Notes under the pieces: model-generated | The model's input: the letters and a program-made list of their open reading frames with translations, nothing else | What the model was told of the DNA's origin: nothing | Databases searched by the model: none | Translations under genes and position numbers: made by a program | From: Chloroflexota bacterium | GTDB lineage: Bacteria; Chloroflexota; Limnocylindria; Limnocylindrales; CSP1-4 | Assembly: GCA_017860675.1 (NCBI GenBank) | Contig: JAGDMV010000128.1 | Span: 1 to 6,160 of the forward strand | DNA: 6,160 nt | Reading direction: 5' to 3' | Shown: positions 1 to 5,776 of the stretch, piece after piece | Numbering within the stretch: position 1 is the stretch's first letter | How the letters are laid out: every line of letters begins with the position of its first letter

Positions 1-635
1 CGCTCCACCGCGCTGCGCAGCGGTGGCATGTAGCGCCACATGACGGCCAGCGCCGCCAGGCAGACGGGCACGTTGACATAGAAGACCCAGCGCCAGCCGA
101 TGGTGTCGGTGAGGACGCCGCCCAGGGTGGGTCCGATGAGGAAGGCCAGGACGAACAGCGAGCTGAAGGCAGCCTGCAGACGGGCCCGATCGGCCGGCGG
201 GTACAGGTCGCCGATGGTCGCCAGCGAGATCGGCACGATTGCGCCGGCGCCGAGGCCCTGGATGCCGCGGACCACGATCAGCTGCCACATCTCCGCGCTC
301 AGGCCGCAGAGGGCCGAGCCGACGAGGAAGATCACGAGGCCGACGAACAGCACCGGCCGGCGCCCGAAGCGGTCGGACAGCGAGCCCCAGACCGGCATCG
401 ACACTGTCATCGTCAGCAGGTAGATGGTGAAGACCCAGGCGTAGAGGTCGTTGCCGTGCAGGTCGGTGACGATCCGCGGCAGAGCAGTGCCGACTGCGGT
501 CGCATCGAGCGAGGCGGCGAGCATCACCAGGGCGAGGCTCGCCAGCACGCCATGGAGCGCACGCGGCGGAAGGGTGACATAGCGATCGGCCAACTCGGCC
601 AGGGACGGAGCGGGCGGGGTCGCCCTGACGGCCAT
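1..635 (-). CDS. MFS drug-efflux transporter, DHA2 (EmrB/QacA-like) family, partial (3' end off window)
   Basis: This gene encodes the first 211 residues of a proton-driven inner-membrane exporter; it runs off the left edge. Reading the minus strand from the ATG at 635 gives a polar N-terminus of about 27 residues, then hydrophobic segments near residues 28-46, 66-82, 95-112, 117-140, 157-176 and 183-199. Family motifs appear in order: LDATAVGTALP (43-53, the DHA2 'LDxTxVxxALP' signature in TM1), GSLSDRFGRRP (motif A, 84-94, the loop between TM2 and TM3), RGIQGLGAGAIVP (motif B, 123-135), GPTLGGVLTD (motif C, 168-177, typical of antiporters) and WRWVFYVNVP (181-190). The start is set by AGGAGG six bases upstream; an in-frame GTG directly before the ATG sits too close to it. 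The gene is divergent from a TetR regulator, a standard arrangement for inducible efflux. The drug or metabolite exported cannot be told. Family is certain, substrate unknown. Confidence 0.93.
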   Translation of the reverse strand, partial: MAVRATPPAPSLAELADRYVTLPPRALHGVLASLALVMLAASLDATAVGTALPRIVTDLHGNDLYAWVFTIYLLTMTVSMPVWGSLSDRFGRRPVLFVGLVIFLVGSALCGLSAEMWQLIVVRGIQGLGAGAIVPISLATIGDLYPPADRARLQAAFSSLFVLAFLIGPTLGGVLTDTIGWRWVFYVNVPVCLAALAVMWRYMPPLRSAVE

Positions 636-641
636 CACGGG

Positions 642-647
642 CCTCCT
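642..647 (-). promoter_or_regulatory. Ribosome binding site of the MFS transporter
   Basis: On the minus strand a perfect AGGAGG ends six bases before the ATG at 635. It decides between that ATG and the in-frame GTG immediately upstream (638-636), which would leave only three bases of spacing. This gene thus has a strong Shine-Dalgarno site, while its divergent partner has none. Confidence 0.8.
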
Positions 648-675
648 CTCGGTGTCGGACCCGTTGACCGCCTGT

Positions 676-705
676 CTGCTAGTGCCAAATGGCATGTACT
701 GTCAG
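676..705 (-). promoter_or_regulatory. Possible promoter of the MFS transporter
   Basis: On the minus strand CTGACA (705-700) lies 18 bases before TAGCAG (681-676), a weak sigma-70-type pair that would start transcription about 35 bases upstream of the transporter ATG. Both inverted repeats of this region fall on or between these boxes, so a bound repressor would block it. The -10 match is poor, so the placement is a guess; that a promoter lies somewhere in 636-740 is required by the divergent layout. Confidence 0.3.
683..694. promoter_or_regulatory. Candidate TetR operator, inverted repeat 1
   Basis: TGCCA-AA-TGGCA is a perfect 5-bp inverted repeat with a 2-bp centre. It lies in the divergent spacer between the transporter and the TetR gene, 17 bp (centre to centre) from a second repeat of the same build (700-711). 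The half-sites TGCCA and TGTCA differ at one base. This is the expected kind of site for a dimeric TetR repressor encoded next door. Binding is inferred, not shown. Confidence 0.5.
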
Positions 706-711
706 TTGACA
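700..711. promoter_or_regulatory. Candidate TetR operator, inverted repeat 2, overlapping the -35 box
   Basis: TGTCA-GT-TGACA is a perfect 5-bp inverted repeat with a 2-bp centre, the same architecture as the repeat at 683-694. Its right arm is most of the TTGACA -35 element of the TetR gene promoter (706-711), so occupation would directly block RNA polymerase and give negative autoregulation. Confidence 0.55.
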
Positions 712-734
712 CGAGGTGACTCCGGACGTAGGGT
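706..734 (+). promoter_or_regulatory. Sigma-70-type promoter of the TetR gene, predicted leaderless
   Basis: A perfect TTGACA (706-711) is followed after exactly 17 bases by TAGGGT (729-734), which keeps the conserved T, A and final T of the -10 box. Counting the last -10 base as -7 puts +1 at 741, the A of the ATG itself. No Shine-Dalgarno sequence stands at the usual distance before that ATG. The sequence therefore predicts a leaderless mRNA, a common mode of translation in actinobacteria and several other high-GC phyla. Confidence 0.6.
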
Positions 735-740
735 AGTCGC

Positions 741-1358
741 ATGAACCCGAAGTCCCCCGGATTGCGGGAGCGCAAGAAGGTCGAGACGCGGCTGGCCCTG
801 GCCAGGGCGGCGATGCGCCTCTTCGAGGAACGCGGCTTCGCGGCAACGACGATCGACGACATCACCGCCGCGGCCAACGTCTCGCGCCGGACCTTCTTCC
901 GCTACTTCTCGGCCAAGGAGGAGGTCTTCGTCGTCGACCCGCAGGGCAAGCTCGACGCCCTGCACGTTGCACTGGCGGACGGTCCTCCCGACGAGCCGAC
1001 GATCGCCGCGCTGCGGCGAGGCCTGCTCGCCGTGACTGCCACCTACTTCGACCCGGATCTCCTCCGGGCCGAGGCGCGGGTCGTCTACAAGGAGCCGGAG
1101 ATCGCCGCATCCGCGCTTGCCTACCAGGTCCGCTGGGAGGATGCGCTCGCGGAGGAGGTCGCCGCCGACCTGGGCGTGGACATCCGGCGCGACCCGCGAC
1201 CGCGCATTGTGGCCCACACGACGGTGGCCATCATGCGGGCGGGGATCTCGGCCTGGTTCCAGGAGGGAGGCGGCGGCGACGTGGTCCCGTTCGTGACCGA
1301 CGTGTTCGACCGCACCACGCCCGCCCTGGAGGCCGTGCTGGCGATGCAATCGCGGTAG
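741..1358 (+). CDS. TetR/AcrR-family transcriptional repressor
   Basis: This 205-residue protein has the usual TetR length. The N-terminal DNA-binding domain spans about residues 9-66. It starts with a basic stretch and a first helix (LALARAAMRLFEERGF), then the helix-turn-helix TTIDDITAAANVSRRTFFRYF (37-56) and the SAKEE that closes the fold. The rest (about 75-205) is a helical ligand-binding and dimerisation domain whose pattern of acidic and Arg residues, with an AWFQ near 171-174, resembles the C-terminal domain of the MftR/acyl-CoA-binding-like TetR group; that subgroup call is tentative. The gene is divergent from an efflux transporter, and two matching inverted repeats lie between them. 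It most likely represses the transporter and itself until a ligand, perhaps the exported compound, binds. The start at 741 fits both the family's normal N-terminus and a leaderless promoter. A Gly-rich loop (176-179) near the end is minor. Confidence 0.92.
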   Translation: MNPKSPGLRERKKVETRLALARAAMRLFEERGFAATTIDDITAAANVSRRTFFRYFSAKEEVFVVDPQGKLDALHVALADGPPDEPTIAALRRGLLAVTATYFDPDLLRAEARVVYKEPEIAASALAYQVRWEDALAEEVAADLGVDIRRDPRPRIVAHTTVAIMRAGISAWFQEGGGGDVVPFVTDVFDRTTPALEAVLAMQSR

Positions 1359-1375
1359 GACCGGCGGACCGGGGC

Positions 1376-1394
1376 CGGCGGGATCGCCCCGCCG
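1376..1394 (+). terminator. GC-rich hairpin after the TetR gene, possible terminator
   Basis: CGGCGGG (1376-1382) and CCCGCCG (1388-1394) form a perfect 7-bp stem with a 5-base loop, 18 bases after the TetR stop. No run of T follows, so it is not a classical intrinsic terminator; in GC-rich genomes such U-less hairpins occasionally end transcripts. The remaining C-rich spacer to 1483 shows no gene and no recognisable promoter, so read-through into the hydroxylase gene remains possible. Confidence 0.25.
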
Positions 1395-1483
1395 TCGCCG
1401 CTGCGCCTCCCATGCGGCCGCCCTGCGCCCGGCGCCCCCCGAGCCGGCCTCCCCCCGAGCAGACCTTGATCCGGTGACCGAAG

Positions 1484-4357
1484 ATGGCGCCACCCATGAC
1501 GGACCCGCGCCGCGGAACCAACCCTCTCCCAGCGGCTCCCCGCCCCAGCGCGGCGCAGCCTCCGGACGCCCACGAGACCAACGGCGCGACCGTCATCGAG
1601 CTCCGGGCCAACGGCACCCCGCGCCGCATCGAGGCTCTCGCAGGCTGGCGGCTGCTCGACCTGCTTCGGGACGGGCTCGGCCTCACCGGCACCAAGGAGG
1701 GCTGCGACGACGGCTCCTGCGGAACCTGCACCGTTATCGTCGACGGCAAGGCCGCTCGCGCCTGTCGCGTGAAGGCCGCCGAGGTCGCCGGACGGAACGT
1801 CACCACGATCGAGGGCCTCGGCAGCCCGGAGTGTCCGCACCCCCTCCAGCGGGCATTCGTGGCCGCCGACGCGGTCCAGTGCGGCTTCTGCACGCCGGGC
1901 ATGATCATGTCGGCCGCGGCCCTGCTCGAGCGCGACGCCCATCCCGGCCGGGCCGAGATCGCGCGGGCTCTCGGCAGCAACCTCTGTCGCTGCACCGGCT
2001 ACCAGGCCATCGTCGACGCCGTCGAATGGGCCGCCAACGGCGGGCAGGGATCGCCACGGCGGTGGGCGGCGGAGGCTCGGGAGGGCGCATGGTGGCCGCC
2101 CGAGGCGGCTGGCCTCGTGCGTGCCGACGCGCTCGACAAGGTGACGGGCCGTGCCGTGTACGCCGCCGACCTGGCCGTCGACGGGCTGCTCCACGCCCGG
2201 GCGCTTCGCAGCCCCCACCCGCACGCAGAGATCGTCCGCATCGACACCGGGCGCGCCCGCCGCCTGCCCGGGGTCGAGGCCGTCCTGACCGCCGCAGACG
2301 TCCCCGGCGAGAACCGCTACGGCCGCAAGGTCAAGGACCAGCCTGTCCTGGCTGAATCCGTCGTGCTCCAGGCCGGCGATCCCGTCGCCCTGGTGGTGGC
2401 GACCTCGCCCAGGGCGGCAGCCGCCGGACTCGCTGCCATCGAGGTCGAGTACCGGCCGCTCCCGGCCGTGCGCACCCCCGACGAGGCGCTCGCCCCTGGG
2501 GCGCCGCAGCTCCACCCGGGCGGCAACCTGCTGGCCGAGAACCGGTTGCGGTCAGGCGACGCCGAGGAGGGGTTTGCCCGCGCCGACGTGATCGTGGAGC
2601 GCACCTACACGACCCCCTGGAATGAGCACGCCTATCTCGAGCCGGAGGCCGCGCTGGCTGCCTGGGAGGGCGAGACGCTCGTCGTCCGAACGGCCACCCA
2701 GTACCCCCACTACCAGCAGGCTGAGATCGCCCGGACGCTGGGTCTGCCGAAGGAGCGGGTGCGCGTCGTGCCCACCGTCGTTGGCGGCGCGTTCGGCGGC
2801 AAGACGGAGATCTCCTGCCAGTGCCTGGCGGCGCTGGCGACGTTCCGGACGGGCCGGCCGGTGAAGATCGTCTACAGCCGGGCCGAATCGTTCGAGTCGA
2901 CCTACAAGCGCCACCCGTATCGCATCCGGGTGCGCGCGGGCGCCACCCGCGAGGGCGACCTCACCGCCCTCGAGATCGACATGGTGGCGAACACCGGGGC
3001 GTACGCGTCATTCGGGCCGGGCCTCATGGTGAAGACGTTCGCCTCTGCCACGGGCCCCTACCGCTGGCCGGCGGTCGACCTGCACGGCCGCGTCGTCTTC
3101 ACCAACAACCCGACTGCCGGCTGCATGCGCGGCCCGGGCACGACCCAGGTCGCCTTCGCGGTCGAGTCGCAGATGGACCTGCTGGCGACAGCGCTGGGGG
3201 TTGACCCGCTCGTGCTGCGGGAGCGGAACCGGCTCCGAGCCGGCGATCGCCTCCTGTCGGGCCGGGTCCTCGAGCGCGACCCGGCCTACGACGCCACGAT
3301 CGAGGCTGTTCGGCCGCACTGGCACGCGGCGCTGGAGCGCTGCGCCCGGGCCAACGCGCCGGCCGTGACGCGGCGGCGCGGCGTCGGGGTGGCGTCGGTC
3401 TGGTACGGCATCGGTGGCGGTGGCGGAGGACCGATCCCGGGCCAGGACCCTGCCCTGACCGTCGGGCGGGGTCCGGGGCGGGCGGCCGTGGACCTCCTGC
3501 CGGACGGGTCGGTCGTCGTCCGGACGGGCGCCATGGACCTTGGCCAGGGCACCGCCACCGCCCTGGGCCTGGTCGCGGCCGGGGAGCTCGGCCTGCCCCT
3601 CGAGCGGGTGTCGGTCTGGCTCGGCGACACCGCCGGCTCCCCCGACACCGGGCCGACGGTGGGCAGCCGGGTGATCTTCTTCGTCGGCAACGCCGTGCGG
3701 GTCGCGGCCGCCGGCCTCCGCGAGGCGACCCTGGCGACGGCGAGCGAGCTGCTGGGCCGGCCGATCGTCGAGCTGGAGCTCCGCGACGGAGGGGTGCGGG
3801 CCAGGGACCAGGCACAGACCGCCATCCCGCTGGTCGAGGTTGCCCGGGCCAGGACCGTGGCCGGGCTGCCGACCACCTTCGAGGGCTACTTCGACGCGGA
3901 CGTGCCCGCCTACCAGGCGAGCGAGGAACGGGGCGAGCCGTATGCCCTGTTCGTCAGCGGCACCCAGCTGGCCGAGGTCGAGGTCGACACGGCGACGGGC
4001 GCGGTCCGCGTCCTGCGCGTGGTCGCCGCGCACGACGTCGGCCGGCCGGTGTTCCCCGAGGGCGTCATCGGCCAGATCGAGGGCGGTATCGCCATGGGCA
4101 TCGGCTTCGCCCTGGCCGAGGACTTCAAGCCGGGCGAGACCCGCGGCTTCAAGCAGTACCGGATCCCGCGAACGCGGGACGTGCCCGAGATGGTGACGAT
4201 ACTCGTGGGGGACGCGGGGGAGCCGCCCGAGCTGCAGCTGCGGGGCGTGGCCGAGTGCTCCAACATGGTCGTCGCCCCGGCCATCGCCAACGCCATCGCC
4301 CACGCCACCGGGCGCCGCGCGCTCGACCTCCCGGTTCGGCTCCGGCAGCGGGCCTGA
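1484..4357 (+). CDS. Molybdenum hydroxylase (xanthine dehydrogenase family), fused [2Fe-2S] and molybdopterin subunits
   Basis: This 957-residue cytoplasmic enzyme should hydroxylate an N-heterocycle or aldehyde with water, passing electrons from the molybdenum centre through two [2Fe-2S] clusters. Residues 36-105 form a ferredoxin-type domain with C74, C79, C82 and C94. Residues 115-185 form the second cluster domain with C133, C136, C168 and C170. After a linker, residues 208-957 are the molybdopterin subunit: the 'RADALDKVTGRAVYAADL' entry, VGGAFGGK (433-440), MRGPG (548-552), MDLGQGT (684-690), a TVGSR motif (725-729) and GVAE (921-924) with E924 as presumed catalytic base. The single-chain layout and length match E. 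coli XdhD (956 residues) and related enzymes. No FAD-binding subunit or Mo-cofactor maturation gene lies within the window, so the electron acceptor is unknown. Residues 1-35 are a Pro/Ala-rich extension; M5 (1496) is an alternative start and neither has a strong ribosome site. Substrate cannot be assigned. Confidence 0.92.
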   Translation: MAPPMTDPRRGTNPLPAAPRPSAAQPPDAHETNGATVIELRANGTPRRIEALAGWRLLDLLRDGLGLTGTKEGCDDGSCGTCTVIVDGKAARACRVKAAEVAGRNVTTIEGLGSPECPHPLQRAFVAADAVQCGFCTPGMIMSAAALLERDAHPGRAEIARALGSNLCRCTGYQAIVDAVEWAANGGQGSPRRWAAEAREGAWWPPEAAGLVRADALDKVTGRAVYAADLAVDGLLHARALRSPHPHAEIVRIDTGRARRLPGVEAVLTAADVPGENRYGRKVKDQPVLAESVVLQAGDPVALVVATSPRAAAAGLAAIEVEYRPLPAVRTPDEALAPGAPQLHPGGNLLAENRLRSGDAEEGFARADVIVERTYTTPWNEHAYLEPEAALAAWEGETLVVRTATQYPHYQQAEIARTLGLPKERVRVVPTVVGGAFGGKTEISCQCLAALATFRTGRPVKIVYSRAESFESTYKRHPYRIRVRAGATREGDLTALEIDMVANTGAYASFGPGLMVKTFASATGPYRWPAVDLHGRVVFTNNPTAGCMRGPGTTQVAFAVESQMDLLATALGVDPLVLRERNRLRAGDRLLSGRVLERDPAYDATIEAVRPHWHAALERCARANAPAVTRRRGVGVASVWYGIGGGGGGPIPGQDPALTVGRGPGRAAVDLLPDGSVVVRTGAMDLGQGTATALGLVAAGELGLPLERVSVWLGDTAGSPDTGPTVGSRVIFFVGNAVRVAAAGLREATLATASELLGRPIVELELRDGGVRARDQAQTAIPLVEVARARTVAGLPTTFEGYFDADVPAYQASEERGEPYALFVSGTQLAEVEVDTATGAVRVLRVVAAHDVGRPVFPEGVIGQIEGGIAMGIGFALAEDFKPGETRGFKQYRIPRTRDVPEMVTILVGDAGEPPELQLRGVAECSNMVVAPAIANAIAHATGRRALDLPVRLRQRA
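4011..4043 (+). repeat. 33-bp imperfect direct repeat, copy 1 (inside the hydroxylase gene)
   Basis: This segment encodes the LRVVAAHDVG stretch at about residues 844-853 of the molybdopterin domain. It matches 30 of 33 bases with 4468-4500 in the spacer downstream. It is the functional copy; the other lies outside any supported gene. Confidence 0.8.
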
Positions 4358-4467
4358 TCCCGGCAGGACTGCCCGGCGCCGGCTCGCGACGGGGTGCGGG
4401 CCGCGGATGCGGACCGCCGCGGCGGGCGGCACAATGACGTCCGGCGCTCCGCCGGTGGCCGGCCGCC

Positions 4468-4500
4468 TCCTGCGCGTCGTCGCCGCCTACGACGTCGGCC
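4468..4500 (+). repeat. 33-bp imperfect direct repeat, copy 2 (spacer), possible hydroxylase gene remnant
   Basis: By eye, 30 of 33 bases match 4011-4043. Read in the corresponding codon frame it gives LRVVAAYDVG against LRVVAAHDVG. Of the three differences, two are synonymous third-position changes (GTG/GTC, GCG/GCC) and one is CAC/TAC (His to Tyr). This pattern is that of diverged coding sequence rather than of a copied non-coding element. Weaker similarity extends about 20 bases to the left and stops at the right edge. The copy ends 22 bases before the ATG of the beta-helix gene. It may be the relic of a second hydroxylase gene or a local duplication. Its current function, if any, is unknown. 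The rest of 4358-4522 contains a 10-bp palindrome at 4373-4382 and nothing else recognisable. Confidence 0.6.
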
Positions 4501-4511
4501 CACCGCAGCCT

Positions 4512-4515
4512 GGAG
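4512..4515 (+). promoter_or_regulatory. Ribosome binding site of the beta-helix protein gene
   Basis: GGAG lies seven bases before the ATG at 4523. It selects this start over upstream in-frame starts from 4394, which would add 43 Arg-rich residues of spacer-like composition with no family resemblance. Confidence 0.7.
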
Positions 4516-4522
4516 ATCGCGC

Positions 4523-5734
4523 ATGCAGACCCAGCCCCGGGGCATCGAGACGGTCGAGCGGCTCATCGCCAAGGGCGTCGCCATCCCGAACCCGCTCAGC
4601 CTGGACATCGGCCCCGAGGTCGACCCCGACCGGATCTCCGGCGACGGCGTCGTCATCTACCCTGGCTGCCGCATCTACGGAGCCCGAACCGTCATCTCGG
4701 CAGGCTCGCGGCTGGGCGCCGAGGGCCCCGTCACCCTCGACGACTGCCGGCTGGGCCCGCGGGTGGACCTGCGGGCCGGATCCTTCGCCGACGCTGTCTT
4801 CCTGGCCGGGGCGAGCATGGGCCCCGGCGCCCACGTCCGCGAGGGCACGCTGCTCGAGGAGGAAGCCAACGGCGCCCACACTGTCGGCCTGAAGCAGACG
4901 ATCCTGTTCCCGTTCGTCACCCTCGGCAGCCTCATCAACTTCTGCGACTGCCTGATGGCCGGCGGCACGAGCCGGAAGGACCATAGCGAGGTCGGCAGCT
5001 CGTACATCCACTTCAACTTCACGCCGGACGGCCACAAGGCCACCGCGTCGCTCTTCGGCGACGTACCCCGCGGGGTCATGCTCGACCGGCCGCCGATCTT
5101 TCTCGGCGGGCAGGGTGGGGCGGTGGGACCCATCCGCGTCGGCTACGGGGCGGTCGTGGCAGCCGGCTCGATCCTCCGCGCCGACGTGGCCGAGGACGGG
5201 ACGTTCGTGGTCCCGGCGCCGCCCGAGGAACGCCGCCGGCCGGTGACGCCGCACGCCTACCGGCAGCTGCCCCGGATCGTGGCCAACAACGTCACCTACC
5301 TGGCCAACCTTGCCGCCCTCAGGCGCTGGTACCACGAGGTGCGCCGTCCGTTCTTCGAGGCCCAGGAGCTGGGCCCGCTCGTCTACGAGGGCGCCCTCGA
5401 GATGCTCGACCTGGCCGTCGGCGAGCGCACGAAGCGGCTCGCGGCGATGGTCGGACACGTCGGGCCCGACGACCGGTCGCGGATCGAGGTACGGGAGCGC
5501 ATCGCCGACGTGTGCGTTCTGTTCGAGGTGTCCGGGGACGAGGCGGGGGCCGGCCTGCCGCCAATCCTCGGCCAGGCGGTCACCGGGTCGGCAGCCGACT
5601 ACGTGGCTACGATACGCGCGCTGCCGGCCGAGGCGCGGGCCGCGGGGGTGGGCTGGCTCCAGCAGGTCGTCGACGACCTGTGCCGGCGGGCCGCGGCACT
5701 TCTTCCCTCGATGGACCTCTTCGCCGGCGACTGA
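4523..5734 (+). CDS. GlmU-like left-handed beta-helix protein (sugar-phosphate acetyltransferase-like) with helical C-terminal domain
   Basis: This 403-residue protein has hexapeptide-type turns from about residue 28 to 225, predicting a left-handed beta-helix. Its later coils line up with the acetyltransferase half of GlmU: GSLINF (135-140) with GlmU's 'GNFVE' region; RKDHSEVGSSYIH (151-163) with 'KAGHLTYLGD', putting H154 at the GlmU catalytic His; NFTPDGHKATASLFGD (165-180) with 'NYDGANKxxTxxGD'; and VGYGAVVAAGSILRADV (206-222) with the closing coil. The N-terminal uridylyltransferase half of GlmU and its GxGTRM signature are absent. Residues about 245-403 are predicted helical, rich in Arg, Glu and Ala, and I recognise no family there. 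With glmM starting 42 bases downstream, the protein probably acts in amino-sugar activation, for example acetyl transfer onto glucosamine-1-phosphate. Acceptor and acetyl-CoA use are inferred; a regulatory or scaffold role is possible. Similar proteins are often annotated as UDP-GlcNAc pyrophosphorylase, which this sequence does not support. Confidence 0.75.
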   Translation: MQTQPRGIETVERLIAKGVAIPNPLSLDIGPEVDPDRISGDGVVIYPGCRIYGARTVISAGSRLGAEGPVTLDDCRLGPRVDLRAGSFADAVFLAGASMGPGAHVREGTLLEEEANGAHTVGLKQTILFPFVTLGSLINFCDCLMAGGTSRKDHSEVGSSYIHFNFTPDGHKATASLFGDVPRGVMLDRPPIFLGGQGGAVGPIRVGYGAVVAAGSILRADVAEDGTFVVPAPPEERRRPVTPHAYRQLPRIVANNVTYLANLAALRRWYHEVRRPFFEAQELGPLVYEGALEMLDLAVGERTKRLAAMVGHVGPDDRSRIEVRERIADVCVLFEVSGDEAGAGLPPILGQAVTGSAADYVATIRALPAEARAAGVGWLQQVVDDLCRRAAALLPSMDLFAGD

Positions 5735-5766
5735 CGAGCCGGGGAAGAGCACTGGCAGCACGAAGC

Positions 5767-5771
5767 GGGAG
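5767..5771 (+). promoter_or_regulatory. Ribosome binding site of glmM
   Basis: GGGAG ends five bases before the ATG at 5777. The 42-base gap from the previous stop has no hairpin or promoter-like boxes that I can see, which supports co-transcription with the beta-helix gene. Confidence 0.7.
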
Positions 5772-5776
5772 ACCCG

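Noticed and set aside
100..423. Plus-strand open frame of 107 codons within the transporter
   Set aside because: It is antisense to the MFS gene, whose motifs A, B and C are unmistakable, and its translation is Pro/Arg/Thr-rich without features.
1121..2515. Long minus-strand open frame (464 codons) across the hydroxylase start and the TetR gene
   Set aside because: It is antisense to two well-supported genes, has low-complexity Gly/Arg/Asp-rich translation and no recognisable domain. Long antisense frames are expected in DNA this GC-rich.
4373..4382. 10-bp palindrome CCGGCGCCGG after the hydroxylase stop, considered as a terminator
   Set aside because: It is fully self-complementary with no room for a loop and no T run follows; such GC palindromes are common in this composition.
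3008..4432. Long minus-strand open frame (474 codons) opposite the molybdopterin domain
   Set aside because: It mirrors the codon bias of the real gene on the plus strand and shows no motif or ribosome site; treated as a shadow.
4394..4522. Upstream in-frame extension of the beta-helix protein (43 extra residues)
   Set aside because: The added residues are Arg-rich spacer translation, no ribosome site precedes 4394, and GGAG stands seven bases before the ATG at 4523.
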